A stretch of 17,642 bases of DNA from an uncultured Olsenella sp. GTDB lineage: Bacteria > Actinomycetota > Coriobacteriia > Coriobacteriales > Atopobiaceae. The position numbers and the translations under genes are program-made. This document shows positions 7,822-16,845 of this stretch, piece by piece. Position 1 is the first letter of the stretch; each line of letters begins with the position of its first letter. The notes under the pieces were generated by a model, which was not told where the DNA came from, searched no databases, and saw nothing but the letters and a program-made list of their open reading frames with translations. The stretch lies in the NCBI GenBank assembly GCA_947253595.1, contig CAMXZR010000025.1, forward strand, positions 1 through 17,642. The letters are read 5' to 3'.

Positions 7822-8930
7822 GCGAAGAGGTGCCCGAGCTGGTCAGGCAGTGGGTCTCGGTGCCCGGGGGCTCCTGCGACGTGCGCGTGGGCCGCGAGCT
7901 CGTCGAGGGGCTGGGCTCCGTTCTGAAGACGGTGGCCGGCAGACCCGAGGTCTGCGCCATCGTGGTGCCGACGGGTTCTGACGAGGGCCTGGTCGAGCGG
8001 CTGCGCAGGCAGGTCACCGACGCGGGCTTCGGGGCCGCGCGCGTGGACGCCCCCTCGGGCAGCTCGTCCCGTGACGTCGGCGCCCTCTGTGAGCTCATGG
8101 CAGGGCTGGGCAAAGCGGGTGTCACCTCGGACGACCTCGTGCTCGCCCTGGGAGACGCCGATGAGCTCTCGCTCGCCCAGGCGGCCTGCTCGGTCTGGTG
8201 CGGCGGGGTCCCCCTGGCCGCCGTGGCGCTCGACCTGGCGGGCATGCTCCTGGTCCCCGCCTCTCCTCGTGCGCTCGACGTGGATGGCAGGGAGGAGGTC
8301 GCCAGCTTCAGGCTGGGCATCCGCTACCTCTTCTGCGACCCTCTCGTGATGGACCTCTCGCTCGGCTCGGAGCCCACGCGCCTCTCGTTCGCGCTGATGG
8401 TCGCCACGGCGGTGGCGGACTCCAGGCCGGCGCTCGAGCACCTCTGGGACGCCACGCCACAAATCATGGAGGGTGACGCAGACGTCCTGCTCGAGCAGGC
8501 GCTCGCCCTGCTCAAGGCCCGCGGGAAGCTCGCCTCGTCCACGGCGGTAGCAGTGCGCCAGTCGCTCTTCTACGGGCAGGACTTCGTGCGCGCCCTGCGC
8601 CCGCTGGTCCCTGCGGCATCCGAGGCGGAGCTCCTGGGGGAGGCGCTTCGCTTCTCCGCCCGCATCTCGGCCGGGGAGGGCAAGCTCGACGTGGACGACG
8701 TGCTGATCCAGGACGAGCTGCTCGAGCGCCTGGGCATCGAGCCCCTTGAGTGCGAGCTGGCACCCGAGGCAATGGTGGAGGCCCTGAGGAGGGAGCGCTT
8801 CGCGCGCAGCAACCGCTTTCTTCTGGCGCTGCCCCAGGCCGTGGGTCGCGTGAGGCTCTCCTCCGTCGACGAGGGCCTGCTCGCCGAGCATGCGGCCGCC
8901 TGGTGCGACGCCCACCTGCCCGAGAAATAG
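7818..8930 (+). CDS. aroB: Divergent 3-dehydroquinate synthase (AroB) homologue lacking metal and catalytic residues
   Basis: The 370-residue protein follows the AroB fold from end to end but not its active site. By my alignment with E. coli AroB, KAEVV...LLNLGHTFGHAI matches KARGK...SLFYGQDFVRAL (233-260) without gaps, so GHTFGH is GQDFVR (253-258). HGEAV becomes LGEAL (273-277), removing another metal His. The Glu of AEVIK falls on Leu193 in FALMVATAV. The NAD-binding ALGGGVVGD becomes ALGDADELS (110-118). The late segment RRERFARSNRFLLALPQAVG (324-343) still matches RDKK...LILPLAIG. The frame is open, with the same GC-rich codon use as its neighbours, so it is maintained rather than decaying. 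Catalysis of the normal Zn/NAD-dependent reaction seems very unlikely. It could be a regulatory or scaffold partner of AroK, or have a new activity. Confidence 0.8.
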   Translation: MSEEVPELVRQWVSVPGGSCDVRVGRELVEGLGSVLKTVAGRPEVCAIVVPTGSDEGLVERLRRQVTDAGFGAARVDAPSGSSSRDVGALCELMAGLGKAGVTSDDLVLALGDADELSLAQAACSVWCGGVPLAAVALDLAGMLLVPASPRALDVDGREEVASFRLGIRYLFCDPLVMDLSLGSEPTRLSFALMVATAVADSRPALEHLWDATPQIMEGDADVLLEQALALLKARGKLASSTAVAVRQSLFYGQDFVRALRPLVPAASEAELLGEALRFSARISAGEGKLDVDDVLIQDELLERLGIEPLECELAPEAMVEALRRERFARSNRFLLALPQAVGRVRLSSVDEGLLAEHAAAWCDAHLPEK

Positions 8931-8945
8931 ACGGATTGAATCGCC

Positions 8946-8977
8946 GCCGCGGGGCAGGCCCTCGCGCCCCGTGCGGC
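8946..8977 (+). other. Strong hairpin between the AroB-like gene and the M24 peptidase gene
   Basis: GCCGCGGGGC (8946-8955) pairs with GCCCC (8966-8970) and GCGGC (8973-8977) around a 10-base loop, with a 2-base GT bulge. That gives ten G-C pairs. No T-run follows, and the ribosome site of the next gene begins about 13 bases later, so a mRNA-processing or partial attenuation role is more likely than a full terminator. Confidence 0.5.
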
Positions 8978-9003
8978 AGAGGACGCTTAGAAGGGAACAG
9001 ATC

Positions 9004-10125
9004 ATGGCAGATACAACGGCCTGCGCGGGACGCGTCGAGCGCTTCCGCGTGCTCATGGCGGAGCGCGGCTACGACGCGGCGATCCTGAGGAACAACCCCG
9101 ACCTGCGTTGGCTCACGGGCGCCGAGCGCACCTTCGACGACGAGGTGGCGCACACGGCCGTCGTCACGGCCGACGGGCTCTGGCTCCACACCGACTCCCG
9201 CTACTTCAACACCTTCCAGGAGCGCCTGGGCGCCGACGCTCCCTGGCAGCTCGACATGGAGCTCGTCGACCCCGCGGAGTGGGCGGCACGCGTCGTCTCG
9301 ATGACGCATGCCCGCGTCGTGGCCATCGAGGACAGCTGCAGCCTCGCCTTCTTCGACGCCTTCAACGCCGCCTGCGCCAGCCAGTCGATCGCCTGCCTCG
9401 TCCCGCGCATGCATGGTGACATCGTCGGCCTGCGCATCGTGAAGGACGCTGAGGAGGTCGAGCTCATGCGCCACGCCCAGCGCATCACCGACGCGGCCTT
9501 CGAGCACATCTGCGACTTCATCAAGGCTGGCATGTCCGAGCAGGAGATCAAGGTCGAGCTCGAGAACTACATGCTCACGCATGGCGCGGACGCGCTCTCG
9601 TTCGACACCATCGTCGCGGCGGGACCAAACGGCGCCAACCCGCACGCCCAGCCGGGCGAGTACGTGGTCCGGGAGGGCGACATGGTCGTCATGGACTACG
9701 GCGCGGGCTACCACGACTACCACTCCGACATGACGCGCACGGTGTGCGTGGGCGAGCCGGGGGAGGAGCAGCGTCGGGTCTACGACGTGGTGCGCCTCGC
9801 CCACGAGACCTGCGCCCGCGAGGCGAAGCCCGGCTGCATCGGGAGCGACATCCACAACCTGGCCGTCAAGGTCATCACGGATGCCGGTTACGGCGACTAC
9901 TTCAAGCATGGCCTGGGCCACGGCGTGGGCCTCGAGATTCACGAGCAGCCCAGCTTTGGCAGGCTCTACGACAAGCCCGTTCCCGTCGGGTCCGTGGTCA
10001 CCATCGAGCCGGGAATCTATCTGCCCGGTCGCTTCGGGGTGCGCCTCGAGGACTTTGGCATCATGGAGGAGGATGGCTACCATCCCTTCACCCAGTCCAC
10101 CCACGAGCTTCGCATGGTGGGATAG
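9004..10125 (+). CDS. M24-family Xaa-Pro aminopeptidase/dipeptidase
   Basis: This cytoplasmic metallopeptidase should remove residues next to proline. The 373-residue protein has an N-terminal creatinase-like domain (about 1-135) and a C-terminal pita-bread domain. All five metal ligands are present: D231 (VVMDYG), D242 (YHSDMTRT), H306 (GLGHGVG), E335 (TIEPGIYL) and E349 (GVRLEDFG). I chose ATG 9004 because GAAGGGA (8990-8996) precedes it at good spacing and the product starts like known family members; the frame stays open upstream into the previous gene. It follows aroK and the AroB homologue, as pepQ/pepP does in many Gram-positive aro clusters. The efp gene that often comes next is not here; a terminator and valS follow. 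Confidence 0.93.
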   Translation: MADTTACAGRVERFRVLMAERGYDAAILRNNPDLRWLTGAERTFDDEVAHTAVVTADGLWLHTDSRYFNTFQERLGADAPWQLDMELVDPAEWAARVVSMTHARVVAIEDSCSLAFFDAFNAACASQSIACLVPRMHGDIVGLRIVKDAEEVELMRHAQRITDAAFEHICDFIKAGMSEQEIKVELENYMLTHGADALSFDTIVAAGPNGANPHAQPGEYVVREGDMVVMDYGAGYHDYHSDMTRTVCVGEPGEEQRRVYDVVRLAHETCAREAKPGCIGSDIHNLAVKVITDAGYGDYFKHGLGHGVGLEIHEQPSFGRLYDKPVPVGSVVTIEPGIYLPGRFGVRLEDFGIMEEDGYHPFTQSTHELRMVG

Positions 10126-10148
10126 CGCACGACAAGGCAGCCCGACGT

Positions 10149-10201
10149 GCGGCGGGTCGACCCGGCAGGGGGGGCCCACCCGCCGCGTGCTATCCTTCTT
10201 T
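10149..10201 (+). terminator. Probable intrinsic terminator after the M24 peptidase gene
   Basis: GCGGCGGGT (10149-10157) pairs perfectly with ACCCGCCGC (10178-10186). A T-rich stretch, TATCCTTCTTT (10191-10201), follows. The loop is large and contains a second small palindrome, GGGTCGACCC (10154-10163), which could form an alternative fold. It lies 24 bases after the stop codon. The tract is not a pure T-run, so efficiency may be modest. Confidence 0.65.
10188..10196 (+). promoter_or_regulatory. Candidate extended -10 promoter (TGCTATCCT) for valS
   Basis: TGC plus TATCCT fits TGnTAnnnT and directly follows the terminator stem, so its bases overlap the terminator's T-rich tail. A start near 10203 would give a leader of about 108 bases before valS. 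No clear -35 is present. Confidence 0.4.
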
Positions 10202-10218
10202 GCTAGCCGCGAGGGCCT

Positions 10219-10251
10219 GACCTTCGCGCAGACCTGACAAGCCCGAAGGTC
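10219..10251 (+). other. Hairpin in the valS leader
   Basis: GACCTTCG (10219-10226) and CGAAGGTC (10244-10251) form a perfect 8-bp stem with a 17-base loop, inside the presumed 5' leader of valS. There is no T-run after it. The leader is too short and lacks the motifs for a classical T-box, so the role is open. Confidence 0.4.
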
Positions 10252-10310
10252 GCGCGCGCTCAAGACACGAGTGCCAACGCGTGCCCCGGGCCAGACGAGA
10301 GGAAGTGCCC

Positions 10311-12998
<2,688 letters not shown>

Positions 12999-13036
12999 CA
13001 CTGCCGCCTGCGAGCCCCTGCCTGCCACAGACGGAT

Positions 13037-13074
13037 CAGAGCGCCCTGGCACCTTGCGGGGGCGGGGCGCTCTG
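13037..13074 (+). terminator. Hairpin terminator after valS
   Basis: CAGAGCGCCC (13037-13046) and GGGCGCTCTG (13065-13074) form a perfect 10-bp stem around an 18-base GC-rich loop, 38 bases after the valS stop. No T-run follows. It is probably a terminator or transcript-end hairpin of the kind common in GC-rich Actinomycetota. Confidence 0.6.
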
Positions 13075-13083
13075 CTACGGGTG

Positions 13084-13089
13084 TAGAAT
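13084..13089 (+). promoter_or_regulatory. Candidate -10 element (TAGAAT) for the DUF47-pit pair
   Basis: TAGAAT lies 9 bases after the valS terminator stem and is the same hexamer as in the aroK promoter. No -35 at normal spacing is visible. It would place a transcript start near 13096, about 46 bases before the DUF47 start. Confidence 0.35.
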
Positions 13090-13141
13090 CCAACGGCTAG
13101 TCAAAAGATCGAGATGGGCACGCGCTCTGGAAGAGGGGCCT

Positions 13142-13766
13142 ATGAGCCGCGTGAGTCGCAAGGAAGCCGTCTTCTACGACCACTTCAGGACGTCGTCGAA
13201 GATGATTGTCGACGCCGCGGAGCTCTTTGACAGAATCGCGGGGGGGGTGGCCGAGCTCCAAGCCCCTCATCCCCCGGATGAAGGAGTTCGAGAGCAGGCA
13301 CGACGAGCTCATCGGACAGGCGATGGACGAGCTCAACCGCTCCTTCATCACACCCTTCGATCGCGACGACGTATTCCAGCTCATCACCCTCCTAGACGAC
13401 ATTGTGGACGGCATGGAGGGGGTCTCGGCGCGTTTCGCCATCTACGACGTCAACGTGATGATCGCCCCCGCCAAGGACATGGCCGACCTCACCCTGGCTT
13501 CCGCCCGCGAGCTCCAGACCCTCTTCGAGCACTTCGACAGGTTCAAGAAGGATCCCGTCGTCACGTAGCAGATGCGACGCGTCAACGATCTCGAGGACAA
13601 AGGCGACGTCGTCTACCGGGAGGCGCTTGGCACCGTCTTCACTGCCCACGACGACCCCATCCACACTCTCAAGTGGAAGAGCCTGCTCGACAAGATGGAG
13701 GACGCGCTCGACAACTGCAAGCACGTCTCCAATGTCGCACATAGCGTGGTAATGAAGAATGCCTAG
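13142..13766 (+). pseudogene. DUF47 (PhoU-like) phosphate-transport accessory protein, frameshifted and with an in-frame stop
   Basis: DUF47 proteins pair with PiT transporters and are thought to control them. The ATG at 13142 follows GAAGAGGGG (about 13130-13138) and opens MSRVSRKEAVFYDHFRTSSK. The family sequence then moves to the next frame (PLIPRMKEFESRHDELI, SFITPFDRDDVFQLITLLDD). The switch lies between the G8 run at 13240-13247 and about 13262. Removing one A from AA at 13260-13261 gives VAELQPLIPRMKEFE with good codon use. A second lesion is TAG at 13566-13568, after which the sequence RRVNDLEDKGDVVYREAL continues to a final TAG at 13764-13766. With both repaired the protein would be 207 residues, normal for the family. 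The final stop overlaps the pit start. Confidence 0.85.
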
Positions 13767-14736
13767 CCCGCTGCTCGTCATCGCGTTCGCCTTCGATTTC
13801 ATCAACGGCTTCCACGACACGGCGAACGCCATCGCGACCACGGTGTACACGCGCGCCCTCTCTCCCCGGGTGGCCATCCTGAGCTCGGCGGCCATGAACT
13901 TCGTCGGTGCGCTCACGAGCGAGAAGGTCGCCATGACCATAGCCACAGGCCTGGTGAGCGTGCAGCTGGGGCTCCACGTCATCCTCGCCGCCCTCCTGGG
14001 CGCCGTCGCCTGGGACCTCTTCACCTGGTGGTTCTCGATTCCCTCGAGCTCGAGCCACGCCCTCATCGGAAGCCTCATCGGCGCGACCATGGTCTTCACG
14101 GGAGGGCCCCAGGACGTTATCTGGGAAGGCCTCCTCGACAAGGTCGTGGTCCCGCTCTTCACCTCGCCCCTCATCGGCCTGGCCCTGGGCTTCGTCTTCA
14201 TGAACCTGGCCTTCGAGGTCTTCGCAGACGTCACCACCCACCATGCGAACTCCTTCTTCCACAAGGTGCAGGTCGCCTCGTCGATGTTCATGGCATACAG
14301 CCACGGCAACAACGACGCGCAGAAGACCATGGACATCATCACCATCGCCCTGGTCTCGGCGGGGATGCTCGACGCCGGGGCCGGCGTTCCGCTCTGGGTG
14401 AAGGTGCTCTGCGCGGCGATGATGGCCCTGGGGACCGCCATCGGCGGCCAGCGCATCATGAAGACGGTGGGCCAGGGCGTCACCAAGCTGGAGCCTGCCA
14501 TCGGCTTCGTCTGCCAGACCGCCTCCGCCATCGCCATCGAGGCCATGACGGCGCTGGGCGCCCCCGTGTCGACCACGCAGGTGCTCACCACCTCGATAAT
14601 GGGCGCGGGCAGCGCCAAGGGCATCAAGAACGTGCGCTGGGGGGTCGCGGGCGGCATCGTGACCGCCTAGGTCGTGACCCTTCCGGCAACCATGTGCCTG
14701 GGCGCGCTCTTCGCCCTCGTGGCAGAGCGCATCTAG
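13759..14736 (+). pseudogene. pit: PiT-family inorganic phosphate transporter, cut short by an in-frame TAG
   Basis: PiT transporters import phosphate with H+ or Na+ across the cytoplasmic membrane. The opening INGFHDTANAIATTVYTRAL, the SIPSSSSHALIGSLIGA signature (93-109) and SHGNNDAQKTM (181-191) identify the family. Translation ends at TAG 14668-14670 after 303 residues. The frame then continues VVTLPATMCLGALFALVAERI to TAG 14734-14736, giving 325 residues if restored. TGG to TAG (Trp) is the simplest change, and it removes the last membrane helix. In the second conserved repeat VSTTH, the His is Gln (Q274, CAG at 14578-14580). The ATG sits inside AATGCCTAGCC at the DUF47 stop. A truncated product might still be made, but with its DUF47 partner also broken, loss of function is likely. 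Confidence 0.8.
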
Positions 14737-14795
14737 AGGCTCCCGGGCGAATCTCACGGCATACCGCACCCCTCCCATAAATAACTTAATACGCA

Positions 14796-14815
14796 GGAAA
14801 CCATCGGTGGTCTCC
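14796..14815 (+). promoter_or_regulatory. Near-perfect dyad, candidate operator upstream of the ABC importer genes
   Basis: GGA-A-ACCA (14796-14803) mirrors TGGT-C-TCC (14808-14815) around TCGG, with one mismatch per arm. It covers the place where a -35 element would stand relative to the -10 at 14823, so a bound repressor could block the promoter. It lies in an AT-richer patch (about 14775-14830) that stands out from the GC-rich surroundings. No other copy was noticed in the window. Confidence 0.4.
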
Positions 14816-14819
14816 CAAC

Positions 14820-14828
14820 TGATATAAC
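14820..14828 (+). promoter_or_regulatory. Extended -10 promoter (TGATATAAC) for the ABC importer genes
   Basis: TGA followed by TATAAC fits TGnTATAAT with one mismatch and is the best promoter match in the window. An AT-rich stretch (ATAAATAACTTAATA, 14777-14791) lies upstream. A start near 14835 leaves about 47 leader bases, ending in AGAGGA (14871-14876) before ATG 14882. Confidence 0.55.
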
Positions 14829-14881
14829 CAACTGCATCGAGACGTCTGTCGCATCCTGCGGCGTGTTCAGAGAGGATTGCC

Positions 14882-15835
14882 ATGAACAGCCTTAGCAGAA
14901 GGTCTTTCCTCGCCCTGGCAGTGGGGGGCTCCTCCTTTGCTCTCTCTGCCTGCGGAAGCGCCGACTCGGGTTCTAAGGGCGGCTACAAGGTCGGCGTGCT
15001 CCAGCTCACCGAGCACGCCGCCCTCGACGCTGCGAACGCCGGCTTTGTCCGTGCGCTCGACGAGTCCGGCCTGAGCTGCACGATCGACCAGCAGAACGCC
15101 CAGTCGGCCTGCCAGACCATCGCCTCCAAGCTGGTCAACGACGGGGACGACCTCATCCTCGCCATCGGCACGCCGGCCGCGCAGGCGGTCGCCGGAGCCA
15201 CCGATCAGATTCCTGTCATCGGCACGGCCATCACCGACTTCGCCGCGTCCGGCCTCGTCGCCTCCAACGACGCCCCGGGCGGCAACGTAACGGGCAGCTC
15301 CGACCTCACTCCGGTCGAGGACCAGGTTGACCTCCTGGTCAAGCTTATCCCCTCCGCCAAGAAGGTCGGCCTGCTCTACTGCACCGCCGAGTCGAACTCC
15401 GACGTCCAGGTCGCGCTCGCCGAGGCTGCCGCCTCCGCCCGCGGCCTCGAGTGCGTTCGCTTCTCGGTCTCGAGCTCCAACGAGATTCAGCAGGTCGTCG
15501 AGTCGATGGTGGGCAAGGTGGACGTCGCCTACGCGCCGACCGACAACACGATCGCCGCAGGCATGTCCACGGTCTCGATGGTGGCCATCGAGCACAAGCT
15601 CCCGGTCATCGTGGGGGAGCAGGGCATGGTCGACAACGGTGGCCTTGCCACCTATGGCATCGACTACGACCAGCTGGGCTACAAGGCCGGACAGATGGCC
15701 GTCAAGGTCCTGAAGGGCGAGGCCAAGCCTGCCGAGATGCCCATCGAGCACCTCGCCGCAGATGACTGCACCCTTGCGACCAATCAGGCCACGGCCGACG
15801 CCATCGGCGTCGACCTCTCCGTGCTGGGCGCCTAG
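14882..15835 (+). CDS. ABC importer substrate-binding lipoprotein, TrpX-type, with Tat-like signal
   Basis: This 317-residue substrate-binding protein belongs to the ABC_sub_bind (TrpX-like) family. The N-terminus has SRRSFLAL (5-12), which fits the twin-arginine signal, followed by the lipobox LSAC with Cys24 as the lipidation site. The mature part has two Rossmann-like lobes. KVGVLQLTEHAALDAANAGF opens the first, AIGTPAAQAVAG lies in the binding region, and GVDLSVLGA is at the end. TrpX proteins of Firmicutes bind tryptophan, but related proteins may bind other small ligands, so the substrate is inferred only. AGAGGA (14871-14876) precedes the ATG. The permease follows after 92 bases and the ATPase overlaps the permease. 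Confidence 0.88.
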   Translation: MNSLSRRSFLALAVGGSSFALSACGSADSGSKGGYKVGVLQLTEHAALDAANAGFVRALDESGLSCTIDQQNAQSACQTIASKLVNDGDDLILAIGTPAAQAVAGATDQIPVIGTAITDFAASGLVASNDAPGGNVTGSSDLTPVEDQVDLLVKLIPSAKKVGLLYCTAESNSDVQVALAEAAASARGLECVRFSVSSSNEIQQVVESMVGKVDVAYAPTDNTIAAGMSTVSMVAIEHKLPVIVGEQGMVDNGGLATYGIDYDQLGYKAGQMAVKVLKGEAKPAEMPIEHLAADDCTLATNQATADAIGVDLSVLGA

Positions 15836-15882
15836 GCGCAAGGCGTGTCCCGGGACGGGGCGACAGTTTCTGACGTTTGTCG

Positions 15883-15908
15883 TGTGCCCTGGGTCGCCCT
15901 GGGGCACA
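15883..15908 (+). other. Hairpin between the binding-protein and permease genes
   Basis: TGTGCCC (15883-15889) pairs with GGGCACA (15902-15908), and GGG (15891-15893) pairs with CCC (15897-15899) inside it, giving about ten pairs with a 3-base loop. It lies 19 bases before the permease ATG. Such hairpins often protect the upstream mRNA and lower expression of downstream genes, so that binding protein is made in excess. A second short palindrome, GTCCCGGGAC, is at 15847-15856. Confidence 0.5.
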
Positions 15909-15927
15909 TCACAGGTTTGGGGGTAGC

Positions 15928-16845
15928 ATGCTGCCAGCTCTAACGGGTGCCGTCTCTCAGGGAATCCTCTGGGGCGTCATGGTGCTCGGGCTCTTCGTCA
16001 CCTACAAGATGCTCGACATCGCCGACCTGACGGTTGACGGCAGCTTCGCCCTGGGCGGCTGCGTTGCGGCGGTCGCCTCGGTCTCGCTGGGGCTTGACCC
16101 ACTGGCCGCAATCTTCCTGGGCATGCTGGCCGGCGTGGCTGCGGGCCTGGTGACGGGGCTTCTCCACACGGTGTTTGACATTCCTGCCATCCTGGCCGGA
16201 ATCCTGACCCAGATCGCGCTCTGGTCGGTCAACCTGCGCGTCATGGGCAAGTCTAACACCCCGCTCCTCAACGTGGACACCGTCTTCACGCGCATCTCCG
16301 CGCTGACGGGCCTCAACCAGGCCGCCTCGGCCATGGTCGTGGGGATTGCGGTGGCGGCGGCGCTGGTGGCAGTCATGTACTGGTTCTTCGGCACCGAGAT
16401 CGGCTCCGCCCTGCGCGCGACGGGCAACAACGAGGACATGTGCCGCGCCCTGGGCATCGACGTGCGCGTCACCAAGCTCATAGCCCTCGCCCTCTCCAAC
16501 GGCCTGGTGGGCCTCTCGGGGGCCCTCGTCTGCCAGAGCCAGAAGTACGCCGACATCGGCATGGGCACGGGTGCCATCGTGATCGGCCTCGCCTCCATCG
16601 TCATCGGCGAGGTCTTGGGCCGACTCACCCCCGGCAGGCTCCAAGCCTTCGGCAGTCGCCTCACCTCGGCGGTCGTGGGATCTGTCGTCTACTTCCTCAT
16701 CAGGGCCATCGTGCTCCAGATGGGCCTCGACGCCAACGACATGAAGCTCCTCTCGGCCGCGATCGTCGCCCTTGCCCTGGTGGTACCCACCGTCGTCGAG
16801 CGCCAGCGGCAGAGGCGCTCCTACTCGAAGGGAGGCGAGCGCTGA
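15928..16845 (+). CDS. ABC importer permease, TrpY-type (branched-chain-amino-acid-permease fold)
   Basis: This 305-residue integral membrane permease belongs to the BPD_transp_2 family and would form the channel for the lipoprotein-delivered ligand. Eight to nine hydrophobic segments are visible across the protein. The TVDGSFALGG segment near residue 33 and the ATGNNEDMCRALGIDV loop are typical of TrpY-like permeases. I chose ATG 15928 since it follows a G-rich ribosome site (GGGGG at 15919-15923) and begins with the first membrane helix; the frame extends upstream to 15877, but that would run through the hairpin. The TGA stop (16843-16845) shares its last base with the ATG of the ATPase gene. 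Confidence 0.9.
   Translation: MLPALTGAVSQGILWGVMVLGLFVTYKMLDIADLTVDGSFALGGCVAAVASVSLGLDPLAAIFLGMLAGVAAGLVTGLLHTVFDIPAILAGILTQIALWSVNLRVMGKSNTPLLNVDTVFTRISALTGLNQAASAMVVGIAVAAALVAVMYWFFGTEIGSALRATGNNEDMCRALGIDVRVTKLIALALSNGLVGLSGALVCQSQKYADIGMGTGAIVIGLASIVIGEVLGRLTPGRLQAFGSRLTSAVVGSVVYFLIRAIVLQMGLDANDMKLLSAAIVALALVVPTVVERQRQRRSYSKGGER

Noticed and set aside
10126..10310. A T-box leader for valS
   Set aside because: The leader is too short and has no specifier loop, T-box sequence or anti-terminator arrangement that I can see.
13572..13766. A separate small gene of 64 codons starting at ATG 13572
   Set aside because: Its product is the natural C-terminal end of the DUF47 protein, in the same frame as the part before the TAG. 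It is a fragment of the pseudogene rather than its own gene.
13142..14736. TAG read as an amino acid (recoding) in DUF47 and pit
   Set aside because: TAG is the normal stop of nearly all genes here, and DUF47 also has a frameshift that recoding cannot explain.
14736..14881. A tryptophan T-box or other riboswitch before the importer
   Set aside because: The gap is about 146 bases and the presumed leader only about 47. The conserved T-box sequence (TGGNACC type) is absent. GGTGGTCTCC is better explained as half of a dyad.
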